Shown piece by piece: positions 13,203-19,541 of a DNA stretch of 19,541 nucleotides; position 1 is the first letter of the stretch; every line of letters begins with the position of its first letter. A model generated the notes under the pieces. It made no database searches, was not told the origin of the DNA, and saw nothing but the letters and a program-made list of their open reading frames with translations. Origin of the DNA: Nitrospinaceae bacterium (GTDB lineage: Bacteria; Nitrospinota; Nitrospinia; Nitrospinales; VA-1); NCBI GenBank assembly GCA_029261675.1, contig JAJDBA010000100.1, forward strand, positions 1 to 19,541, read 5' to 3'. The translations under genes and the position numbers were made by a program.

Positions 13203-15194
13203 ATGACTGAGGTTAATTCAAAAGAAACTCTCCCCAACAATAAAGTCTTGCGAGATATTCTTCTTCTTGCAGCATGGTCCGTCGTGCTGTTTTTAATTGC
13301 ACTTACATTAAAAAATTACTACCTGAATGGGCAACCCCCTTTATGGGATAGCTTATCTTACCAACAACAAACTCTGCGCGTTCTAACAAACTGGCTTGAA
13401 GGAAATTGGAGAGAAGCCTCTAATGACACCTGGAATTCAATGTTTCCAGGCTACCTTCTCACCCTTTCGACAAGTTTCCTCCTATTCGGATTTGCCCCGT
13501 TTTCTCCTTATATTGTTTCTGCTTTTTTTGGGGCGGGTTGCATCATAGCCGTTTATCTCCTTTCTCGCGAACTCGGCGCTGAAAGACGGATCGTTTTTGC
13601 AGGCGTAATATCTTTCTCTCTTTTACCGAGTTTTTTCTACCAGAATTTTTTACAAACCCGAAATGACTTCCCCGTAGCATTTTTTCTGGCTTTGGGTTGG
13701 GTTTACCTATTACGTGGGATAAAAAATAAAGAAGTCAGACTAGCATTTCTAGCTGGCGTACTAGCAGGTGTTGGAACTCTGTTCAAAGCCAGCACTCCAG
13801 GGTATGTGGCTTGGGGAATTTTAGCTTTTCTTGCTCTACCAGAAAAACATACTCAAACAAATATAAAAGACCGCATAAAACTGTCGCTTGTATATATTGG
13901 TGGTGCGGTAATTGCCTGTGGATGGCATTATCTTCCTCATTTAGATCAGATCCTAAGCTATTACAAAAAATGGGGGAATGCTAAAAAATGGATAATGTCA
14001 CAGTACAATTTGCAGTCCAACTGGACGGATAATTTCTTTTACTTAAAGAACATCATCTTTACCCATTTAGGTGAAAGGGTCGCTCTGGGGATTACTTTTG
14101 TTGGCGGGGTTTTGTTTATACGGTGGCTCATATTACGTCGGTCTATAGTAACTCGAAAAGAACATAAAAAAGATGGCTCGTTTTTACTTTTAATTTTTCT
14201 GGCTGCCATACTCCCTCTAATTTTTATTTCCTGGCGGGAAAGCTTTTCAAGCCTTGGGGATGTTCCTGTATTACCACTGCTTGCCGCAACAGGTATCACT
14301 TTGTTGAGTAGAATTTCTATGGGGAAAACTCTCCCCACTTTTTTTCTGGTGACTCTATTACCTATATGTCTGGTTCTTTCAATTTCAAACATGCAAATCC
14401 TAGAAAAGCAGTTCTCGGCTAATGATTTTGAAAAATTCTCCCATGAGACCCTGAATATCCGCAAGGAATTTGGGCTGAGAAAAACACCCATGATGCAGGT
14501 GTATTCGCACCCTTTTTACAATATTGATACGCTCTCCTGGCATTGGCTCATGAATTCAGGGACAGATAAAGGTTTGGTCCCCCGTTCGGTAAGACATTAT
14601 CCATTAATGTTCCCCGAAGAGGGAGAGGCAATTGCTAAAAAACTTAGAAGATTTCCTTTTCTAATCATTTCTGAATTTTCAGGAACAGCCATTCAAGGTG
14701 AAAAATTCAGCACCTTAAATCGCCTGCATACCCAGATCAACTTAGCTTTGAACGATCAGGGACAGTACCTAAAACTACGGTCAATAAATATTGAAGGTGG
14801 CCGATTCCCAATTCATTTTATGCTGAATAAAAACTATTCGACTTTTCGTCCCATACGAACCACCACTGATCACTGGGTCAAATGGGAAGAGAAAGTGCAA
14901 TACTTCGCATCCCACCCTGCAAAACTCATATGGCGCGGAACACCCATACGTAAAATGGAATCTTTTCAACTTATCGATAGGGATAATTCAACTTCAGCCA
15001 TAACATTGAATCTCAAACAAGTACTTCCTGACGGCAGATTTGAATATCAAAGTGACAAGGTGCCTCCTATGACTAAATTACAAACTTTTATCGTAACACC
15101 TGAGTCACCCGATTACCTATTACCAGCATCAAAGATGGACAAGCGAACACTCGCTTTCCATAAAGTTGAAACAGAGGTGATTAAGTATGACTGA
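13203..15194 (+). CDS. Polytopic membrane glycosyltransferase-like protein (GT-C type), first copy
   Basis: A 663-residue membrane protein. The first ~400 residues have about ten hydrophobic helices, the first at about 18-37. The first outer loop carries PPLWDSLSY (Asp49), the type of acidic motif expected in GT-C enzymes related to ArnT/PMT, which transfer a sugar from a polyprenyl phosphate on the outer face of the inner membrane. Features along the chain include LLFGFAPFSPYIV, NFLQTRNDFPVAF, GVGTLFKAS and GWHYLPHLDQILSYYKKWG. The last ~250 residues are soluble, rich in predicted beta strands, and probably periplasmic. The ATG has AAGGA touching it and GGGGA nine bases before. A 262-bp gap without a good promoter precedes it. 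It overlaps the next gene by eight bases (ATGACTGA), so the two are co-translated. The donor and acceptor are unknown; a polymerase or ligase role is possible. Confidence 0.7.
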   Translation: MTEVNSKETLPNNKVLRDILLLAAWSVVLFLIALTLKNYYLNGQPPLWDSLSYQQQTLRVLTNWLEGNWREASNDTWNSMFPGYLLTLSTSFLLFGFAPFSPYIVSAFFGAGCIIAVYLLSRELGAERRIVFAGVISFSLLPSFFYQNFLQTRNDFPVAFFLALGWVYLLRGIKNKEVRLAFLAGVLAGVGTLFKASTPGYVAWGILAFLALPEKHTQTNIKDRIKLSLVYIGGAVIACGWHYLPHLDQILSYYKKWGNAKKWIMSQYNLQSNWTDNFFYLKNIIFTHLGERVALGITFVGGVLFIRWLILRRSIVTRKEHKKDGSFLLLIFLAAILPLIFISWRESFSSLGDVPVLPLLAATGITLLSRISMGKTLPTFFLVTLLPICLVLSISNMQILEKQFSANDFEKFSHETLNIRKEFGLRKTPMMQVYSHPFYNIDTLSWHWLMNSGTDKGLVPRSVRHYPLMFPEEGEAIAKKLRRFPFLIISEFSGTAIQGEKFSTLNRLHTQINLALNDQGQYLKLRSINIEGGRFPIHFMLNKNYSTFRPIRTTTDHWVKWEEKVQYFASHPAKLIWRGTPIRKMESFQLIDRDNSTSAITLNLKQVLPDGRFEYQSDKVPPMTKLQTFIVTPESPDYLLPASKMDKRTLAFHKVETEVIKYD

Positions 15195-17160
15195 CCACAG
15201 CACACAAGGAACCTCAATCCCCTTAAAGGTCTTTATACCTCCTTTGATAGCTGGAACCCTTGTTACTTTACTCAATTTACAATGGATGCAAATCTTCCAG
15301 CTTCTCAACGCCCCACCGGCGGACTCCCTTGTTTATATGACGGAATCCTTCAACGACTATTGGTCTTTTAGAGATGGGGATTTTTATGTCCAATTTAAAA
15401 AATATGTATTGGAAGGAAACCAACAGACATCTCCCTTATTATGGTGGCTTGCGGCATTGTCTTATTTTTTATTTGGCCTAAGCCCAATCAATGCTTACCT
15501 CGTTATTGCATTTCTCTATTTACTATGGGTTGCAGGTGTAGTCTATCTGGCTTGGTGCATCGTCGAGGATTCCAAATATGCCTTGGCTTGCGGATTCATG
15601 GCAGCATTTCTTCCCAGTGTCGCGGCACATGGATTGCGTAACTTCATGCTAGATTTCGTTGCCGCCGCTCCTTTTATTTGGGCAACTGCATTTTTAATTA
15701 AAAGCGACCTAGGATTCAAGCGACGTGAAGTAATCATCTATTCGATGTTATGTGGCATTACGATCTTATTTCGCACGACCTTAGTTCCCTATTTTATTTC
15801 ACATCTTGTCATTGTTTTCTTTTTAGCGATTTCACAAAAAAGGCACCCGCATTATGGGAATATGGTTCTGGCTGTCTTAATCGGCGGGCTAACCTGCGCA
15901 TGGTTCATACTCCCAAACCTTAAAAGAATCTTCGAATATTACGGGTATTGGGCTTCTCAGGCTAATGCAAATGGATCATCAACCTCTTTCTTAAGTAACC
16001 TGAGCTTTTATTTTAATCTTGTTCAAATATTTCACTTTAAAATTCTGGCTACTTCTGTAGCCTTGGCAATTTCCCTTATTGCCATTGGGCGTTTGGCCTA
16101 TAATTTTATAAAAGGGAAGCTAAATCAGGAACAAATTAAAACAATTCAAAATGGATTAATCATTTTACTGCCACTTGCATTGGTTTCGACGGTCATCCTA
16201 TCTCTCTATTCATCTCGAGCAGCTACTGTAGACTATCCTTTTATTGCAGTATATCTTATGGTGCCCTCGCTTCTTTGGCGAGTGACCTCAAAAAACACTG
16301 GAATATTTTGGGTCGGCTCGGGGATTATGATTCTGGCTTTAGCTGGAACCCAGGCACATTACCTTATCATATCTCCATCCAAAGAAATCTCAGGCATAGA
16401 TTTTCGAGAACGGGAAGTTCTTCAAATGATTCTGAATGATGCGGAAACAAATAAAATGAAGGATATAGTGATTGGCAATACACCTATTCACCAACACAAT
16501 TCACTGAGCTATAAATATTGGGTTTTAGGGAACTATTTCCCACGCTGGCGAGGCCATGTGAAAGGTGCAACAATCGGTCGAACAAATTCCCCTGAAGCAT
16601 TAGCTAAAATGAATGCCAACGCAGATTACGTCATTACTGCAGAAAATTATCAGGCAAACTGGCACCCCAATAATGTGGTGGCTCCAAAATCCAACAGCAT
16701 TTTACAAAACCTCTATGGCATGGTCTACATGCCTCGATCCTTCGATGTGCCGGGAGGAGTTACAATTAAAATATTAAAAAAACAAAAGCCTTATATCACT
16801 CTTCCAAAGGCAGAATCAGATGGGTGGTATCAGGATGGCGTTCCCGTAACCTTATGCAATCCAAAACGAAAATCCATCCAATTGAAAATCACTGGCAACC
16901 TTTTTCAAGAAAAAACCAGTTCCAAGTTTGCCAACATCACTATTTTTTCTGCGTCCGATCTAACCAAACAAATCATTCAAAAAACCAATTCCAGGTTTAT
17001 TGACTTAACCTTTCAGGTGCCCTTTGATTTTTATGATTCAAAAGGGACAGCCAAATTAATCCTTAAAAGTTCGTGGGCAGGACAACCTTCATCAACATCC
17101 AACTCACCGGATATTCGGAACTTGGCATTCCAAAATCTCAAATTGTTTGTTGAAGAGTAA
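15187..17160 (+). CDS. Polytopic membrane glycosyltransferase-like protein (GT-C type), second copy
   Basis: A 657-residue membrane protein with the same plan as its upstream neighbour, and probably a diverged paralogue. Matching pieces in the same order are PPADSLVY (Asp46) with PPLWDSLSY, FLFGLSPINAYLVIAF with LLFGFAPFSPYIVSAF, GITILFRTT with GVGTLFKAS, and AWFILPNLKRIFEYYGYW with GWHYLPHLDQILSYYKKW. About ten helices span the first 400 residues. The following part is soluble; the last ~120 residues (from WYQDGVPVTLCNP) alternate like a beta-sandwich, possibly a carbohydrate-binding or protein-contact module. Only Asp46 and the loop near it stand out as possible catalytic residues. Its ATG lies inside the end of the previous gene. 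The stop is 24 bp before the methyltransferase gene. Its sugar donor and acceptor cannot be told from sequence. Confidence 0.68.
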   Translation: MTDHSTQGTSIPLKVFIPPLIAGTLVTLLNLQWMQIFQLLNAPPADSLVYMTESFNDYWSFRDGDFYVQFKKYVLEGNQQTSPLLWWLAALSYFLFGLSPINAYLVIAFLYLLWVAGVVYLAWCIVEDSKYALACGFMAAFLPSVAAHGLRNFMLDFVAAAPFIWATAFLIKSDLGFKRREVIIYSMLCGITILFRTTLVPYFISHLVIVFFLAISQKRHPHYGNMVLAVLIGGLTCAWFILPNLKRIFEYYGYWASQANANGSSTSFLSNLSFYFNLVQIFHFKILATSVALAISLIAIGRLAYNFIKGKLNQEQIKTIQNGLIILLPLALVSTVILSLYSSRAATVDYPFIAVYLMVPSLLWRVTSKNTGIFWVGSGIMILALAGTQAHYLIISPSKEISGIDFREREVLQMILNDAETNKMKDIVIGNTPIHQHNSLSYKYWVLGNYFPRWRGHVKGATIGRTNSPEALAKMNANADYVITAENYQANWHPNNVVAPKSNSILQNLYGMVYMPRSFDVPGGVTIKILKKQKPYITLPKAESDGWYQDGVPVTLCNPKRKSIQLKITGNLFQEKTSSKFANITIFSASDLTKQIIQKTNSRFIDLTFQVPFDFYDSKGTAKLILKSSWAGQPSSTSNSPDIRNLAFQNLKLFVEE

Positions 17161-17184
17161 AAAAAGGATTATGGTATCTGTACT

Positions 17185-18144
17185 ATGAAGCGTTTATTAT
17201 TAGACATTCTTTGCTGTATCAAGTGTTCGGACAATTTATTTTTCTCAGAAAATATATTAGCTACAGATAAAGATGAAATTGACTCTGGGGCTCTTGAATG
17301 TAAAGGGTGTGGGAAACAATATCCTATCATTAATGGCATACCTGTTTTTCAAGCAGATGCTTTAGATCAAAATGTCACTGCAAAAGCATTTTCAGAACAA
17401 TGGAACGCCCATAAGAAGGGGCTATTTGAAAAAAAAGATGTTTTTGGTTTTACAGAAAATGATTATATCTCCCACTTCTGTTACGCTTTTGACATAAAAA
17501 ATCATCATTCATTAAAAGAAGTGATTATCGAAGCAGGAATTGGCTCAGGATGCCTAGCTTACACGCTTGCAAAAGAATCTTCTAATGCTACGATTGTTGG
17601 CATAGACATAAGTGACTCCGTTTTCTCTCTTTCTTCTACAGCTCGTGAGTTACCAAACCTACATCTGATTCAGTGTGATCTCGTCAACCCCCCAATAAAA
17701 AAAGGTACAGCGGATAAAGTTTATTCATCAGGTGTACTCCACCATACTGAAAACCCATCTATCGGATTGTCGCGTCTTTGGTCCCTGGTGAATAAAAAGG
17801 GAGAGTTATACTTTTGGGTCTACCCTTCATATGTCCATTGCGCATATGACTGGCTTAGAAAATTTCTAGGTCATCCTTATAAATGGACAAGTAAGGTAAG
17901 ATACTCACTTTCCTGGCTTTTAGCCCCTATTATGTGGACATATTTCTTTTCAACAAAACGCTATTCCTATAAGCAATCACAGGAAACAATAGAAACAATA
18001 GCATTCCGTATTTTTGATAATATCTCGCCGGAATTCCAGCATCGTATTTCAAAAAATGAAGTTGCTGCTTGGTGTAATCACGCAGGAATAAAAAGTTTCA
18101 AAATAATTAATGATCTGGGTGTTCATTGCTCAAATGGCTCGTAA
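17185..18144 (+). CDS. SAM-dependent methyltransferase with N-terminal Trm112-like zinc domain
   Basis: A 319-residue soluble protein. Residues 1-56 resemble a Trm112-like zinc domain: Cys11-x2-Cys14 and Cys39-x2-Cys42, then YPIINGIPVF, the usual end of that domain. Residues 110-230 are a class I methyltransferase: motif I EAGIGSG (116-122), acidic loop VGIDIS (138-143), LIQCDLVNPP, and the motif IV/post-loop YSSGVLHHTENP with GELYFWVYPS after it. Its position between membrane glycosyltransferase-like genes and the exporter suggests methylation of a sugar or of the glycan end, which in some ABC-exported O antigens stops chain growth; that is inference. A ubiquinone-type small-molecule substrate is possible. 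AAGGA (17164-17168) lies 16 bases before this ATG, unusually far, and nearer to a five-codon frame (ATG 17171) whose TGA overlaps the start. Translational coupling is likely. Confidence 0.82.
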   Translation: MKRLLLDILCCIKCSDNLFFSENILATDKDEIDSGALECKGCGKQYPIINGIPVFQADALDQNVTAKAFSEQWNAHKKGLFEKKDVFGFTENDYISHFCYAFDIKNHHSLKEVIIEAGIGSGCLAYTLAKESSNATIVGIDISDSVFSLSSTARELPNLHLIQCDLVNPPIKKGTADKVYSSGVLHHTENPSIGLSRLWSLVNKKGELYFWVYPSYVHCAYDWLRKFLGHPYKWTSKVRYSLSWLLAPIMWTYFFSTKRYSYKQSQETIETIAFRIFDNISPEFQHRISKNEVAAWCNHAGIKSFKIINDLGVHCSNGS

Positions 18145-18146
18145 AT

Positions 18147-18308
18147 ATGTCCTCAATTTTATTCAAAAACTTCATCAAGACTGTGCAGTTTAGATTCTCA
18201 AATATTTTTGTGGCCTACGGTCACAATAAATGGTCTTTGAAAGTAAGAAATGTCGTTTTAAAAAATATTGATGGGCATCCAAACAGGAGCCGACTGAATT
18301 GCTATTAA
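18147..18308 (+). CDS. Possible small protein, 53 residues, unknown
   Basis: An ATG two bases after the methyltransferase stop opens a 53-residue frame that ends ten bases inside the permease gene. The protein is basic (MSSILFKNFIKTVQFRFS at the start, then YGHNKWSLKVRNVVLKNIDG) with no recognised domain, no clear membrane helix and no Shine-Dalgarno. It fills the only gap between the methyltransferase and permease genes. It could be a real small gene coupled on both sides, the worn remnant of a larger gene, or plain spacer DNA. I lean to the last two; it is listed because nothing else explains this stretch. Confidence 0.22.
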   Translation: MSSILFKNFIKTVQFRFSNIFVAYGHNKWSLKVRNVVLKNIDGHPNRSRLNCY

Positions 18309-19084
18309 CAATTTTGAAAAATCGCTATCTTATCCTAGAGCTTTCAAAGCGCGAGTTTTCTCAGCGCTATAGCGGCTCTTACGGAGGTCTGGCATGGTCT
18401 TTTGTGCAACCTGTTTTTCTACTTGCAGTCTACACCCTTGTTTTTTCCGTAATCCTCAAGACACGCTGGGGACTTTCAGGTGACACCAAAGATTTCGCTC
18501 TCATACTATTCGCCGGACTCATCATTTTAAACACGTTCTCTGAATGTTTGAGCAAGGCACCTGTTTTGATTACTGACAATCCTAATTTCGTCAAAAAAAT
18601 TGTATTCCCTTTAGAGATACTTCCCTGGGTCATGGTAATTACAGTTTTACTGCATACTATGATAGCAATAGCCGTCTGGTTCCTGGGTTACTTGATACTG
18701 TTTGGCACTCCAAACCCAACTGCCCTATTTTTCCCAGTCATTCTATTTAGTTTCCTGCCAGTTTTACTGGGCATGGGCTGGTTACTTTCTGCTATCGGTA
18801 TCATTGTGCGGGATATCAACCAACTGACAACATTGCTTTCTCATTCTCTATTGTTCCTGACTCCCATTTTTTATAGTATTGATGCTGCCCCTCCCCTTCT
18901 ACAAAAAATTCTCATACTGAATCCACTTACATTTATTGTTGAGCAATTCCGTACTGTGCTATTTTTTGGGCAAATGCCCGGCCTGGGTGGTCTTGCAATT
19001 TATTTTCTATTTTCCTCACTTTTTGCCTGGGTATCGTTGAAAGTGTTTCGAAGGCTACAACCCAGTTTTGCGGATAGGGTGTAA
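18299..19084 (+). CDS. wzm: ABC-2 polysaccharide exporter permease
   Basis: A 261-residue inner-membrane permease of the Wzm/KpsM/TagG class, which moves undecaprenyl-linked O antigen or capsule across the inner membrane with an ATPase partner. Family marks are the amphipathic N terminus with LSKREFSQRYSGSYGGLAWSF (read in two parts: KREFSQRYSGS and LGLAW-like GGLAWSFVQP), VFSVILKTRW, an SECLSKAPVLI loop, the NPNFVKKIVFPLEILP motif, and six hydrophobic helices ending FLTPIFYSIDAAPP, LNPLTFIVEQFRTVLFF. The start is TTG at 18299 with AGGAG (18285-18289) nine bases upstream. The ATPase gene begins three bases after the stop, so the pair is co-translated. Together with the sugar genes this points to ABC-dependent rather than Wzx/Wzy export. 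Confidence 0.92.
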   Translation: MLLTILKNRYLILELSKREFSQRYSGSYGGLAWSFVQPVFLLAVYTLVFSVILKTRWGLSGDTKDFALILFAGLIILNTFSECLSKAPVLITDNPNFVKKIVFPLEILPWVMVITVLLHTMIAIAVWFLGYLILFGTPNPTALFFPVILFSFLPVLLGMGWLLSAIGIIVRDINQLTTLLSHSLLFLTPIFYSIDAAPPLLQKILILNPLTFIVEQFRTVLFFGQMPGLGGLAIYFLFSSLFAWVSLKVFRRLQPSFADRV

Positions 19085-19087
19085 CTC

Positions 19088-19541
19088 ATGAACGATACTA
19101 TTATCTCTGTCCAAAACGTCAGCAAATGCTATCAGGTTTTTGAAAGTCCGCAAGCACAACTCATGCACGCTCTTTGGCCAAAACACCAGTCAAATATCCA
19201 AAAAGTCTGGGCTCTCAAAGACATCAACTTTGAGATCAAACGGGGCGAAGCCGTTTCCATCATTGGACGCAATGGCGGTGGTAAAAGTACTCTGCTTGAG
19301 ATCATCACTGGAACCCTGACTCCCACAACGGGAGAAGTTAAAGTTAACGGGCGTGTTTCTGCACTTCTGGAGCTGGGTAGTGGGTTCAACCATGAATACA
19401 CTGGCAGAGATAATGTTATTTTAAACGGACTCCTACTCGGCTTGTCTCGCAAGGAAATTCTCGCTCGCTTTGATGAAATCACCGACTTCGCCGAAATTGG
19501 GGATGCCTTGGACCGCCCGGTAAAAACCTACTCAAGCGGTA
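19088..19541 (+). CDS. wzt: ABC exporter ATPase, N-terminal part
   Basis: The gene starts at an ATG three bases after the permease stop, with AGGGTG overlapping the end of the permease gene, and runs off the right edge after about 151 codons. The visible part is a polysaccharide-exporter ATPase: WALKDINFEIKRGEAVSIIG, then Walker A GRNGGGKST (the common Ala is Gly here, which still fits GxxGxGKS/T), the Q-loop-region equivalent of this class LLELGSGFNHEYTGRDNV with NGLLLGLSRKEI, and the start of the ABC signature (YSSG) at the very edge. It hydrolyses ATP to drive export through Wzm. Whether it carries a C-terminal carbohydrate-binding domain, as in Wzt of E. coli O8/O9a, cannot be seen here. 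Confidence 0.93.
   Translation, partial: MNDTIISVQNVSKCYQVFESPQAQLMHALWPKHQSNIQKVWALKDINFEIKRGEAVSIIGRNGGGKSTLLEIITGTLTPTTGEVKVNGRVSALLELGSGFNHEYTGRDNVILNGLLLGLSRKEILARFDEITDFAEIGDALDRPVKTYSSG

Noticed and set aside
14039..14491. A 150-residue minus-strand frame opposite the first GT-C gene
   Set aside because: It lies wholly antisense to a well-supported membrane protein gene, has a basic, low-complexity composition and shows no recognisable motif or ribosome site.
19132..19482. A 116-residue minus-strand frame opposite the exporter ATPase
   Set aside because: The plus strand here encodes a textbook ABC ATPase with Walker A; the minus-strand translation is Ser/Arg/Leu-rich shadow sequence.
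1..19541. Mobile elements, CRISPR arrays, tRNA/rRNA genes
   Set aside because: No transposase or integrase motifs, no regularly spaced identical repeats, and no cloverleaf or rRNA-like stretch were found on either strand.

Overview
The window is a surface-polysaccharide biosynthesis locus from a Gram-negative bacterium with AT-leaning DNA (roughly 40% GC by eye). The Gram-negative inference rests on dTDP-rhamnose genes, a Wzm/Wzt-type ABC exporter, membrane-bound WbpM/FlaA1-type dehydratase and a WbpD/WlbB-type acyltransferase. HDOD and MORN proteins and a mix of sugar pathways fit a delta-proteobacterial, Nitrospinota or similar lineage, but the sequence alone does not settle the taxon. No tRNA, rRNA, CRISPR array, transposase or phage gene was seen. 

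Layout. Bases 1-1398 hold the end of rmlA and a complete rmlD (dTDP-L-rhamnose). Bases 1428-3543 are a small non-sugar island: an unrecognised 99-residue protein, a J-domain/MORN-repeat protein, and on the minus strand an HDOD protein followed by a DUF3565 protein. Bases 3728-7757 carry lhgO (L-2-hydroxyglutarate oxidase), manC (GDP-mannose) and a UDP-glucuronate 4-epimerase-like gene, each behind a recognisable sigma-70-type promoter or its own upstream gap. A minus-strand CapE/FnlA-type 4,6-dehydratase (7810-8838) meets the epimerase tail to tail across a hairpin. A 455-bp divergent region then leads into the main plus-strand block: a WbpM/FlaA1-type membrane dehydratase, a fused Gfo/Idh dehydrogenase plus left-handed beta-helix acetyltransferase, two tandem related GT-C-type membrane proteins, a Trm112-like/methyltransferase protein, then the ABC permease and the start of its ATPase, which runs off the right edge. 

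How the parts fit. Nucleotide sugars are made in the cytoplasm (dTDP-Rha, GDP-Man, probable UDP-GalA/GlcA, 4,6-dehydrated UDP-GlcNAc derivatives, and probably a 2,3-diacetamido-uronic acid). The glycan is probably exported by Wzm/Wzt, while the two polytopic membrane proteins probably transfer lipid-linked sugar on the outer face of the inner membrane. The most interesting metabolic link is between lhgO and the WbpB/WlbA-like domain: some members of that dehydrogenase family recycle their bound NAD by reducing 2-oxoglutarate to L-2-hydroxyglutarate, which is exactly the substrate of LhgO. Other points of note are the enzyme fusion that skips the middle (aminotransferase) step, a J-domain/MORN fusion, an ops/JUMPstart-like hairpin in the long leader of the main block, and two near-identical promoters (TTGATT-17-TATGAT) before lhgO and the epimerase gene.
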